Source of the DNA: AP-15 sp963762575
Lineage (GTDB): Bacteria > Pseudomonadota > Alphaproteobacteria > ATCC43930 > CGMCC-115725
Reading direction: 5' to 3'
NCBI GenBank assembly: GCA_963762575.1
Contig: CAVXLL010000016.1
Span: 186,001-250,000, forward strand
Length of the DNA: 64,000 nt
A model generated the notes under the pieces. It was not told where the DNA came from and ran no database searches. It saw nothing but the letters and a program-made list of their open reading frames with translations. Made by a program: the position numbers and the translations under genes. Positions 8,591-17,064 of the stretch are shown here, in pieces; position 1 is the stretch's first letter, and the number at the start of each line of letters is the position of its first letter.

Positions 8591-9109
8591 ATGGCGTCAC
8601 CCAAAAAGCTGTCGCACATTGTTCTGCAGACCAATCGTCGGCGCGAGATGATCGATTGGTACTGCACGGTGCTCGGCGCCGAGATACTTTACGAAGCCGA
8701 GCGCATCTCGTTCATCAGCTACGACGACGAGCATCACCGGGTAGCCTTCCTCGATCCCGGGCCGCTGACGGAGCGGCAACCGGACGCGGCGGGCCTCAAT
8801 CACGTCGCGTTCACCTATGGCGGGCTCGACGATCTGATCGACAATTACCAGCGGCTCAAGGAGATCGGCATTCGCCCGCATCGCTGTGTCAATCACGGCG
8901 TGACGACATCGATGTACTACCATGATCCCGACCACAACCAGGTCGAGCTGCTGGTCGACAATTTCACGACCGCAACCGCGGGCCAAGCCTATATGCGGGG
9001 GCGCTCGACCGCCGACAAGAACCCGGTCGGTGTTGCCTATGACCCGGAAGAGCTGGTCGCGCGCGTCCGCGACGGGCTGCGTGTCGAGGAACTCGCCGCA
9101 ATCAACTGA
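8591..9109 (+). CDS. VOC-family (glyoxalase/extradiol dioxygenase fold) metalloprotein
   Basis: A 172-aa vicinal-oxygen-chelate protein with two beta-alpha-beta modules. Candidate metal ligands are His9 (LSHIVLQ), His in LNHVAFTYGG and Glu in NQVELLVDNF, the type I extradiol dioxygenase pattern. It starts at an ATG behind a strong GAGGAGTGAGGAG site. The substrate is unknown; the neighbouring reductase suggests catabolism of a small aromatic or keto compound. Confidence 0.85.
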   Translation: MASPKKLSHIVLQTNRRREMIDWYCTVLGAEILYEAERISFISYDDEHHRVAFLDPGPLTERQPDAAGLNHVAFTYGGLDDLIDNYQRLKEIGIRPHRCVNHGVTTSMYYHDPDHNQVELLVDNFTTATAGQAYMRGRSTADKNPVGVAYDPEELVARVRDGLRVEELAAIN

Positions 9110-9111
9110 AA

Positions 9112-10443
9112 TTAGCTTGCGAGCGGGTGCGGCCGCGGGTTCGAGCCGTCGGTGAACCGCGACAGGCGGAACGGCGCCGGGTCGACCAGAGTCGGGTCGC
9201 CGGCGACCATATCGGCCACCAGCTTGCCGGCCCCCGGTCCGATGCCGAAGCCGTGGCCGGAAAAGCCGGTGGCGATGAAGAAGCCAGGCAGGCTCTCGAC
9301 TGGCGAGATGACCGGTATCGCATCGGGCATCACGTCGATCATGCCGCCCCAGCTTTCGGCGACCACCGCGTTGCGGAACACCGGGAAGGCCTCGGCGGTG
9401 GCGGCGCGCGCCCGATCGACGACGAATTGGTCGGGCTCCGGATCGAGCACGCGCATCGCCTCGAACGGGGAGGTCTGGTCCAAACCCCAATGGCGCGGGA
9501 TGCGCCATTCCTCGACCCAGCGGCGGCCGACGCGGAACCGCAACTTCTTCCAGTGCAGCCGCGCTGCGGGCAGATAATCGAAGAACAGCCGAAAATTATC
9601 GGGCACGAGGTCGATCGTCCGCACCCCGAGGGTCGCGACGGTGTAGCCGCCGTCCATCCGTTTGCGAAACCCGAAGAGGCCTCCCGATGCCGAGATCTCC
9701 GGGCCGCCTTCGAGCGGCTGGGTGCGCATGACGGTGGCGAGCACTTTGAGCTGCGGCAGCGCAATTCCGAGATTGCCGCAGAACAGCCGGCACCAGGCGC
9801 CGCCGGCAAGCACGACCTTGCCGCACGAGATGCGGCCCTTTTCGGTCACGACCGCCGAGACGCGCCCGCCTTCCGTTTCGATGCCGCGCGCGGCGCATTG
9901 GGTGAGGATCGCCGCGCCGTGGCGCCGCGCCGCCTCGGCGATCGCCGGAGCCGCCCTCTGCGGCTCGGCCTTGCCGTCGCTCGCGGTGTAGAGCGCGCCG
10001 GTCCAGTTGCCCGTCAAACCCGGCATCAGCTCCGCCGCTTCGGCACGGGTGAGGATGCGGGTGTCGAGCTGATACTGGCGGGCATGATCGAGCCAGGTTT
10101 CGAGCTGTCCGAGCTCGGCCTGGGTCTCGGCCAGATACATGATGCCGGATTGGCGAAAGCCGGTCTCGGCCTCGACCAATTCGTTCATCCCCTGCCAGAG
10201 CCGCAGGCTCTCGACGATCAGCGGCAATTCGCGCGGATCGCGTCCCATCTTGCGGCACCAGCCCCAATTGCGGCTCGACTGCTCGCCGGCAATGTGCCCC
10301 TTCTCGCACAGGACCGCCCGGACGCCCTTCTGGGCCAGAAACAGCGCCGTGCTGGCGCCGATGATCCCGCCGCCGATGATCACGACATCGGCGCGCGCCG
10401 GCAGCACATCATCGGAACGCACCGGATCGACCCGCGGCGCCAT
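9112..10443 (-). CDS. FAD-dependent amine/D-amino-acid oxidoreductase (DAO family)
   Basis: A 443-aa DadA/SoxB-type flavoprotein. The N-terminal dinucleotide fold is clear (VVIIGGGIIGASTALFLAQKG, then EKGHIAGEQSSRNWGW), and the C-terminal FAD closure reads GFSGHGFGIGPGAGKLVADM. It would oxidise a secondary or primary amino acid or sarcosine-like amine. The open frame extends upstream into the palindromic repeat, so I start at the ATG at 10443. It converges with the VOC gene with only two bases between their ends. Confidence 0.88.
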   Translation of the reverse strand: MAPRVDPVRSDDVLPARADVVIIGGGIIGASTALFLAQKGVRAVLCEKGHIAGEQSSRNWGWCRKMGRDPRELPLIVESLRLWQGMNELVEAETGFRQSGIMYLAETQAELGQLETWLDHARQYQLDTRILTRAEAAELMPGLTGNWTGALYTASDGKAEPQRAAPAIAEAARRHGAAILTQCAARGIETEGGRVSAVVTEKGRISCGKVVLAGGAWCRLFCGNLGIALPQLKVLATVMRTQPLEGGPEISASGGLFGFRKRMDGGYTVATLGVRTIDLVPDNFRLFFDYLPAARLHWKKLRFRVGRRWVEEWRIPRHWGLDQTSPFEAMRVLDPEPDQFVVDRARAATAEAFPVFRNAVVAESWGGMIDVMPDAIPVISPVESLPGFFIATGFSGHGFGIGPGAGKLVADMVAGDPTLVDPAPFRLSRFTDGSNPRPHPLAS

Positions 10444-10456
10444 CGGGCTATCCGAA

Positions 10457-10597
10457 GGCCCCTCTCCGCCCTTCAGGGGGGAGAGGGAGGGGCCCATCGC
10501 GCAGCGATGGGAAGGTGAGGTGGGCGGCGCCGCGAACTGAGGCCTCGGTCCCCCTCACCCTGCCCTCTCCCCCCGGCCGGCGGGGGAGAGGGTTGAA
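10457..10597. repeat. REP-like palindromic repeat, copy 3 (divergent)
   Basis: Two facing GC-rich inverted units (CCCCTCTCCGCCC..GGGGGGAGAGGGAGGGGCCC and CCCTCACCCTGCCCTCTCCCC..GGGGGAGAGGG, read in parts) between the oxidase start and the serine hydrolase end. Arms match copies 1 and 2, but the cores differ. Confidence 0.65.
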
Positions 10598-10637
10598 ATA
10601 TGGCCAGGGTGCATGTGCAATCCGTCGCGGCCATACT

Positions 10638-11765
10638 TCAATCGATCGCGGCGTGGACGAGGTTGGCCACGCGATCGAGGCGGGCGGTGTGCCATGGATC
10701 GGGTGACATGAAGTTCGTGATGTAGGTGAACGACACACCGCTCGTCGGGTCGGCCCACGAGTATGAGGTGCCGGCGCCGCCATGCCCGAAGGTCTCCGGC
10801 GCGCCGATCGTGCCGAGCCCTCGGATGCGGTCGCTGTCGCCGCGGACATGCGGACCGAGGCCGCGGTGCATCGGAATGCCGCCCATCGCGTCATCGCCGC
10901 GATCGCCGGTGTGGCTGCGGCTGACGTAGCTGACGAGCCGCGGCGACAGCAGCCGCACATCCCCGAGCCTGCCGCGGCCGAGCAACATCTGATAGAACGC
11001 CGCCATCCCGCGTGCGGTCGCATAACCGCCACCGCTCGGCATTCCGGCCGCCTTGAACTCGGCCGAGTTGTCGCGGGCCTCCGGGGCATAGGTGTCGGCG
11101 CACCGCTCGTGCTCGCTCGGCGGGACGCCGACAAAAATTTCCTTGGCGAGTCCGAGCGGCGCCAGCACGTTTTCCCGGATCACGTCGCGATAGTCCTGCC
11201 CGGTAACCGCCTCGATGACCATTGCCTGGGTCAGGTGCGCGGCGCGCGGGTGGTATTGCAGCCGCGTGCCGGGCGTCCAGTCGAGCGAGAAGTCGCAGAC
11301 TTCGGTGCGCATCCTCGTGTGATCGGTCCAGGTCGCCTGGGTCACGTCGCCGCTCGGGAAACCGCCCTGATGGGTCATCACCTGATGCAACGTGATCTCG
11401 CCCTTGCCGCGTTTGGCGAACTCCGGCAGGTGATCGGCAATCCGGTCCATGAAGGAAAGCTTGCCTTCCTCGATCAATGTCCAAACCGCGCAGCTGGTCA
11501 GCACCTTGGTCTGGCTGAACAGCAGGAAAAGTGTGTCATCGGTTGCCGGCAGGTTGCGACCCTCGGTCTTGGCATTGCCGTAGGTGCGGAACAGCGCCAG
11601 CTGGCCGTGACGCGCCAGCGCTATCTGCGCGCCGGGATAACGGTCTTCCTCGATATGGCCGCGGATCAGCCGATCGAGATGCTGCAACGGCGTCGCGGCA
11701 AAGCCGAGGCTCGCCGGATCGGCGGACGGGCAACGGATAAGCGTCAGGCATGGCGGTCTCCTCAC
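10638..11765 (-). CDS. Class C beta-lactamase-like serine hydrolase (esterase EstB type)
   Basis: A penicillin-binding-protein-fold hydrolase of about 375 aa. The nucleophile motif SxxK reads SQTK (LLFSQTKVL), the second motif YxN is replaced by YHP, and the third reads HGGAGTSYSW. That combination is typical of esterases rather than true beta-lactamases. The 5' end is unclear. The main frame can begin at a GTG at 11765. However, the best ribosome site (GAGGAG) precedes an ATG at 11751 in another frame (MPDAYPLP), so a single-base indel near 11725 is likely. Confidence 0.75.
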   Translation of the reverse strand: MRRPPCLTLIRCPSADPASLGFAATPLQHLDRLIRGHIEEDRYPGAQIALARHGQLALFRTYGNAKTEGRNLPATDDTLFLLFSQTKVLTSCAVWTLIEEGKLSFMDRIADHLPEFAKRGKGEITLHQVMTHQGGFPSGDVTQATWTDHTRMRTEVCDFSLDWTPGTRLQYHPRAAHLTQAMVIEAVTGQDYRDVIRENVLAPLGLAKEIFVGVPPSEHERCADTYAPEARDNSAEFKAAGMPSGGGYATARGMAAFYQMLLGRGRLGDVRLLSPRLVSYVSRSHTGDRGDDAMGGIPMHRGLGPHVRGDSDRIRGLGTIGAPETFGHGGAGTSYSWADPTSGVSFTYITNFMSPDPWHTARLDRVANLVHAAID

Positions 11766-11889
11766 AAGGTCCTGCTGCGATGCTACATGACCGCGCGCGC
11801 TTGTGGGAGGGCAATCCATGCGGTCCGATAGGCGGGACGAGAGATTTCGGCGTAAGATCGCGCCGCAGCTGCTTCCTCGGGAGGACGAA

Positions 11890-13092
11890 GTGCGCGAAGC
11901 CGTCATCGTATCGACCGCCCGCACGCCGATCGGCAGGGCTTATCGCGGCGCCTTCAATGATACCCAGGCGCAGACGCTCGCCGGCCACGTTGTCGCCGAA
12001 GCGGTGCGGCGCGCCGGGGTCGACCCGGCTGAAATCGAAGATGTCGTGCTCGGCGCGGCGCTGCAACAGGGTTCGAGCGGGTACAATGTGGCGCGGCAGG
12101 CAGCGATCCGCGCCGGGCTGCCGGTTTCGGTCCCCGGCATGACGATCGACCGGCAATGCTCCTCGGGGCTGATGGCGGTCGCCACTGCGGCCAAACAGAT
12201 CGTGCATGACGGCATGACGATCGCGGTCGGCGGAGGAGTCGAGTCGATCTCGTTGGTACAGAACGAACACCGCAACCAGTATCGCGCGCAAGATCCCTGG
12301 CTGACCGAGCGTCGGCCCGACCTCTACATGACGATGATCGAGACCGCCGAGATCGTCGCCGAGCGTTATCAGGTCACTCGCGAGCAGCAGGACGAATATG
12401 CCCTCGAGTCGCAGCGCCGCACCGCGGCGGCGCAGAAAGCTGGGCGCTTCGACCAGGAGATAGCTCCACTAGCCTCGGTCATGCGGGTCGAAAACCGCGA
12501 TACCGGCGAGACATCTCAGGTCCCGGTCGCTCTCGAAAAGGATGAAGGGAACCGGCCGTCTACAACACTCGCGAATTTGGCCGCCCTCAAACCTGTGTTC
12601 CGGGATGGGCAGACCGTTAAGGAAGGCCGGTTTATCACTGCGGGGAACGCCTCTCAGTTGTCCGACGGCGCATCCGCCTCGCTGCTGATGGAGGCGAAGG
12701 AGGCCGAACGCCGCGGGCTGCAGCCGCTCGGCGCCTATCGCGGGATTGCGGTCGCCGGCTGCGCGCCGGACGAGATGGGGATCGGCCCGGTCTTCGCCGT
12801 TCCAAAGCTGTTGCGGCAGCACGGGCTCAAACTCGATGATATCGGGCTGTGGGAGCTCAACGAGGCCTTCGCCGTGCAGGCTCTCTATTGCCGCAACCGG
12901 CTCGGCATAGATCCCGAGCGATACAATGTCGACGGTGGCGCCATTTCGATCGGTCACCCTTACGGGATGTCGGGCGCGCGCATGGCCGGTCACGCGCTGA
13001 TCGAGGGTAAGCGCCGCGGGGTTCGTCATATTGTCGTCACGATGTGCGTCGGCGGCGGCATGGGTGCAGCCGGGCTATTCGAGGTCTTGTGA
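11890..13092 (+). CDS. Acetyl-CoA acetyltransferase (thiolase)
   Basis: A 400-aa thiolase that joins or cleaves acyl-CoA by Claisen chemistry. The acylated cysteine is in IDRQCSSGLMAV, the His motif is GGAISIGHPYGMSG, and the second catalytic cysteine lies in MCVGGGMGAAGLFE. I chose the GTG at 11890, six bases after GGGAGGA; a longer in-frame start at 11803 has no such support. It is divergent from the serine hydrolase. The specific acyl-CoA is unknown. Confidence 0.92.
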   Translation: MREAVIVSTARTPIGRAYRGAFNDTQAQTLAGHVVAEAVRRAGVDPAEIEDVVLGAALQQGSSGYNVARQAAIRAGLPVSVPGMTIDRQCSSGLMAVATAAKQIVHDGMTIAVGGGVESISLVQNEHRNQYRAQDPWLTERRPDLYMTMIETAEIVAERYQVTREQQDEYALESQRRTAAAQKAGRFDQEIAPLASVMRVENRDTGETSQVPVALEKDEGNRPSTTLANLAALKPVFRDGQTVKEGRFITAGNASQLSDGASASLLMEAKEAERRGLQPLGAYRGIAVAGCAPDEMGIGPVFAVPKLLRQHGLKLDDIGLWELNEAFAVQALYCRNRLGIDPERYNVDGGAISIGHPYGMSGARMAGHALIEGKRRGVRHIVVTMCVGGGMGAAGLFEVL

Positions 13093-13222
13093 GACCGTTT
13101 ATCGCGCGAACACTGCTGTTCGTCAGCCACGACAAGACAAATGAAAATTTAACCACGAATATTGGTCTAATATCACCCAAAAGCTGATATTTTCATTTAG
13201 CCGCTGTGAGGGGGCTACCCTT

Positions 13223-13949
13223 GTGGGCTACACTAAATGGCTGATTGCTGCTTTGTTTGCGACCCAGGCGATTGCTGCGGACTTATTAGCGGGTGAGCGG
13301 GCGGGGTTGCGTGACGCTCCGACCGTGCCCGGCAAGCTCGCCCATTCGGGCCGTCTGATGGCCAGGAACGCCAATCCGACGGCGCCGCTCGACCGCGTGG
13401 CGAGCGCGGTGGATGGCGCGGAATCGAGCCACGGCAGCGACATGGCGATGTGGCGCCCGGATCCGTCCGGACCGCAAGGGCCGATGCAGGTCAGCGAGGC
13501 GGCAGCGACGGATGTCGGCGGCGGCGACCGATTTGATTCATTGCAGAACCGCGCAATAGGACGCGCCTATTTGGTACAGCTGTATGGGCGCTATAGGAAT
13601 TGGCCCGACGCGATAGCCGCTTACAATTGGGGTATCGGCAAGATGGACGCCTGGGTCAAAGCCGGACGCCCTCCCGACAAATTTCTCGGCGGCGTCGCGG
13701 TCTATTTGCGGCGCGTCCTCCATGACAGCGGCCTGTGCGACGGCGCGGAGGCTGGGCGGCACCGGCAGTCGACCGAAGAGATGAGGGAGGCCGCCTCGGC
13801 GCCGCCAGAACTCGCTTGTCTACGCTGCATGTTCCGGACCCGACGCTTGGGCCGGACCATCCGGTTTTGGCGGCGGACCAACTCGATTCTCCAGAAAACT
13901 CGACCAGGCGCTGCAGCTGGCCCTACAGCGCGCGGCGCAAGGCGGGTGA
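13223..13949 (+). pseudogene. SLT-type lytic transglycosylase, C-terminus frameshifted
   Basis: Periplasmic enzyme that cleaves peptidoglycan glycan strands. A signal peptide (MGYTKWLIAALFATQAIA) is followed by an SLT domain with the catalytic Glu in DGAESSHGSD, GPQGPMQVS and AAYNWGIGKMDAW. Up to about 13810 the frame is clean. Then conserved-looking sequence moves to a second frame (LHVPDPTLGPDHPVLAADQLD) and a third that ends at 13949 (LDQALQLALQRAAQGG), so two single-base indels are likely. If they are sequencing errors the gene is intact at about 242 aa. The GTG start is preceded by a GAGGGGG site. Confidence 0.7.
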
Positions 13950-13956
13950 CCGGGTG

Positions 13957-14088
13957 TTACGCTGCCAACAGCAAACCCGCAATGTGCAGGGCGATATTCC
14001 ACATCAAGAGCGACAGCGCGATGTTCGACAACATCGCCGTGCCGAGCGGCAGCGGCTCTGGCAACCGTGTTGTTGCCGCGTATTCCAT
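13957..14088 (-). CDS. Tiny membrane protein, 43 aa
   Basis: A short gene starting at an ATG preceded by AAGGGAG with ideal spacing. The product is a polar N-terminus (MEYAATTRLPEPLPLG) followed by one transmembrane helix (about residues 19–42). It is too small to assign. It converges with the lytic transglycosylase gene. Confidence 0.5.
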   Translation of the reverse strand: MEYAATTRLPEPLPLGTAMLSNIALSLLMWNIALHIAGLLLAA

Positions 14089-14360
14089 CGGGCTGCTCCC
14101 TTTGAAAATCTCCCGCGGCAAAATCCCGCGCTCAATACGTGACGCAAACATCGTGCCATGCCGTTAACAGATTGAAACCGCTGTGTTCCTTTTCCCGTTT
14201 ACGGCAAGCTGTAAATTCTACCGACACAAGGGTCTACAACCGGCCCGTCCGCCGCCGTCTCCATGTCAACAAATTTGCAACGAAAATCTGGTAATTCTGC
14301 GGCTCATCTCCCGTTACGCGGGCAATACCGGCCCTGCCTATTGACCGTGGAGCAACCGAT

Positions 14361-14714
14361 ATGATGGAGATTTTTCTAATACAGCTGCTGGCCGCCGGCC
14401 TTGGCGCTCTCAGTACGGCTTGGGCCGACTGGGCTTTCAACAGGGCGCGGATTGGTGGGCGCCTACACGCCTTCTGGGTTTCCATCTCAATCGCCGTGAT
14501 TTGCGTGCCGGTTGTGTCTTGGACCGCGATAGTATTTCTTGGTTCGGGGCTGCTCGGCCCATCGGTCGCCGGCACACTCGTCGGTGCGATATTTCTTTGG
14601 GTATTTCGAAACCTGCCGAAATCTCGCGAGGTCCGCAAATTTGAGCCGCGGCTTCCCGGCGCGGGTGGAGCGGCGCCGTTCCCCCCGCATCCAGGCTCGA
14701 TGGGTAAATCGTGA
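14361..14714 (+). CDS. Small membrane protein of unknown function
   Basis: A 117-aa product with about three hydrophobic segments (residues 4–20, 39–60 and 62–83) and a basic, proline-rich tail. It is preceded by 190 bases without other genes. No domain is recognised. Hydrophobicity and third-position GC bias support coding. Confidence 0.6.
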   Translation: MMEIFLIQLLAAGLGALSTAWADWAFNRARIGGRLHAFWVSISIAVICVPVVSWTAIVFLGSGLLGPSVAGTLVGAIFLWVFRNLPKSREVRKFEPRLPGAGGAAPFPPHPGSMGKS

Positions 14715-14737
14715 TGCGGCGCAGATCGGATTTCGGG

Positions 14738-15868
14738 TCAGCGGCTGCCTTTTGCAGCGACATGCTCGGCTTTTGAAAGGGTCAGCTTCTCGGGGTGAAC
14801 GATCGTCTTGTTCACTGCCGCACGCGCCGCGCCGAGATTGGGGAATTCGGCCTCGACGCCTTCCCGCTGCAGCACATAGGACGCAGACGTGGCCTTGCCG
14901 CTTTTTTGGTCGGCGACCGTGCGCTTGATAATCGTCCAATGGACGCGACGGGTGCCACCTTCGTCTGAATCGTCCGTAACATCCTCGAAACCCCGGTCGA
15001 CTACCGACTCGAGTGCATAGAGCTTCTGCTCCGGCTTTCTCGGCGGAGCTTCCCGACCTCTTCCTGGCGGTCGGCTGCTCGACCGCCGGCCCCGCCGGCC
15101 CCGGGCATCGGGACCCTGATCCCGTCGATCCGGCGCTCGCCCACCCGCGTCGCGCGGCCCCGCAGCGCCTTCCCGTGGCTGGCGCGGACCATGGCCGCGC
15201 GGCTCCGCTTCTCGCGCCGCAGGGTCGGGCGGCCGCCGGTTGCGGGGACGGCTTGGCCAAGGCCTCCCGACCGCCACAGGCGCAGATTGTGAAGTGGCCT
15301 CGGTAATCGCGACAGACTCGCTCGGGCTTTGGCTGCCGGACTGCGTCTGGTCCATCAGGCCGGGTCTACGCGCCGGCCGACGACGCCGGCGGCGGGGGCG
15401 CGGTGGCTCACCCACCCCGGGCACAGGCTGAGCCTGCATAGAGGCTTCGCCGGGAGTGGCCGTCGCCGGATCCGGGGGACCGCTCTCGTCGACGCGAACA
15501 TCGGTGCTCACCGGCGATTGTTGCGACATTTCGCGCGGCGGCCCGCGACGGCGGCGGCGCCGATGACGCGGCGGGCTTGGGCTCTGGGCATCCTCCGCCA
15601 GAGCCTGGGCATCAACCCGCGTATCGCCCGCCGGTAGCGCCTCTTCCGGTGTGGTTTCATCCGCCACCACCGTTCCTTGCGAAGCTCCCGCCGGCTGGGG
15701 CCGGCGGCGTCGCCGGCGACGGCGGCGCGGCTGGTAGGGTTCGCCCTCTGCCGATGAGGGGCCGGTGGGGTTGGTGCCGTCCAGACCCTCCCCGGCGGTT
15801 GCACTCGGCGTCTCGCGCTCTACACTCTCCGTGGGAGCGCTGGGCTGATCGTCGGAAGAATGCGGCAT
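14738..15868 (-). CDS. Disordered protein with three arginine blocks and a conserved C-terminal domain
   Basis: A 376-aa product starting at an ATG behind AGGAAA. Residues 1–280 are low complexity, rich in Pro, Arg, Gly and Ser. Three near-uniform arginine runs of 6–9 residues (about residues 49, 103 and 159) are each followed by Pro/Gly-rich spacers and then an RG/RP-rich stretch. The last 95 residues (KLYALESVVDRGFEDV to the end) look folded, with an alternating beta/alpha pattern. The Arg tracts resemble RNA-binding or condensate-forming tails such as those of RNase E or RGG proteins. No named family is recognised. Confidence 0.7.
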   Translation of the reverse strand: MPHSSDDQPSAPTESVERETPSATAGEGLDGTNPTGPSSAEGEPYQPRRRRRRRRRPQPAGASQGTVVADETTPEEALPAGDTRVDAQALAEDAQSPSPPRHRRRRRRGPPREMSQQSPVSTDVRVDESGPPDPATATPGEASMQAQPVPGVGEPPRPRRRRRRPARRPGLMDQTQSGSQSPSESVAITEATSQSAPVAVGRPWPSRPRNRRPPDPAAREAEPRGHGPRQPREGAAGPRDAGGRAPDRRDQGPDARGRRGRRSSSRPPGRGREAPPRKPEQKLYALESVVDRGFEDVTDDSDEGGTRRVHWTIIKRTVADQKSGKATSASYVLQREGVEAEFPNLGAARAAVNKTIVHPEKLTLSKAEHVAAKGSR

Positions 15869-15969
15869 CTGGGTGTTTCCTCGAGCGGCGGTATGGTTTT
15901 CTGAAACGGTAGCACGACCAGCGGAGCGTCGCGATGCCAACCGCGCAAGATCAAAATCGGAGCTGAGTG

Positions 15970-17055
15970 ATGCAAGGCCGAGCCCTTAATTCAAGCGTAA
16001 TCGCCTCGAGCGTTATCGGTGGGGCGATGCTGCCCCATGCCCCGCAATTCTTCACGATGCCCGAAACCGAGGACCGCGACACGGTCGAGCGGGTCCGGGC
16101 GGCGGCCGCGCAAATCGGCGCCAGGCTGAAGGCCTTGACGCCCGATCTGTGGATCATCTTTTCGAACGATCATGCCGAGCAATTCTTTCATCAGGCGGCG
16201 CCACCTTTTACGATCCATGTCGGGGACGCGGCCGAGGGCATGTTCGCGGGCCGGAATTTCCGCTGGAAGGTTCCAAGTGAGATCGGTTTGGAACTCGTCC
16301 GGCAGCTGTATCGGCAGGGCTTCGACCCGGCTTTCACCAGCGTTGCCAAGATCGATTACGCGATGGGCATCCCACTCACCCATCTCGGCGTCGAGGACCC
16401 GGTCCTGCCGATCTACGTCAATGCCTACCTGCCGCCGCAGCCGACGATGGAGCGCTGTTATGCCTTTGGCCAGGCGATCGCGCGGATCGTTTCCGCGATG
16501 GGCCTGAAGACAGCGGTCGTGGCGAGCGGCGGCATGTCACATTTCCCCGGCACCGAGCGCTATCCTCACCCGGAACTCGCCTGGGACAAGGCCGTAATGG
16601 CCCAGCTCGGCGCCGGAAATCTGAAATCGCTGATCGGCTGGGACGAAGCCGCGCTCGATGAGGCCGGCAATGTCGAGTTGCGCTGCTGGGCGGCCGCCGC
16701 CGGCGCGCTCGGCGAGCGCAAGCCCGACATCGCCGCGCTGGAACCGAGCTGGCACCACAATTACGCTTCGCTCGGGTTTTTCACCCCGCCGGCCAATATC
16801 CCGGAGCCGCACTACCCATCGATCAAACCGGAGGTGGTCGAGTTGACGACCGCTCTCCACCGACTGGCACACGACGAAGATAGGCGCCGCGGATATCTCG
16901 CCGACGCCGCTGCCTATGCCGGCCATTTTCGGCTGACGCCGCCACAACGGGCTGCTTTGCTCGGGCTCGATACGCAGGCGCTGGTAAGAATGGGCGTCCA
17001 TCCGCTCGTCGCATTCCTCGCCAACATGCAGGTCGAGCGGCAACGCAAGAGCTGA
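15970..17055 (+). CDS. Ring-opening dioxygenase, LigB and LigA domains fused
   Basis: Class III extradiol dioxygenase. Residues 12–265 are the catalytic LigB-type domain with candidate iron ligands His23 (MLPHAPQFF) and His68 (FSNDHAEQFF) and a conserved GGMSHFPG segment. Residues from about 275 to the end are a LigA-type helical domain (GYLADAAAYAG, TPPQRAALLGLD, MGVHPLVAFLAN) that in protocatechuate 4,5-dioxygenase is a separate small subunit. Gallate dioxygenases are fused in a similar order. The substrate is probably a catechol-like acid. GTG at 15967 is an alternative start. Confidence 0.85.
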   Translation: MQGRALNSSVIASSVIGGAMLPHAPQFFTMPETEDRDTVERVRAAAAQIGARLKALTPDLWIIFSNDHAEQFFHQAAPPFTIHVGDAAEGMFAGRNFRWKVPSEIGLELVRQLYRQGFDPAFTSVAKIDYAMGIPLTHLGVEDPVLPIYVNAYLPPQPTMERCYAFGQAIARIVSAMGLKTAVVASGGMSHFPGTERYPHPELAWDKAVMAQLGAGNLKSLIGWDEAALDEAGNVELRCWAAAAGALGERKPDIAALEPSWHHNYASLGFFTPPANIPEPHYPSIKPEVVELTTALHRLAHDEDRRRGYLADAAAYAGHFRLTPPQRAALLGLDTQALVRMGVHPLVAFLANMQVERQRKS

Positions 17056-17064
17056 TGGCGGGCC

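Noticed and set aside
13139..13198. AT-rich inverted repeat between the thiolase and the transglycosylase gene
   Set aside because: The 10-base arms are separated by 40 bases and there is no T-run, so it is not a convincing terminator. It may be chance in an AT-rich gap.
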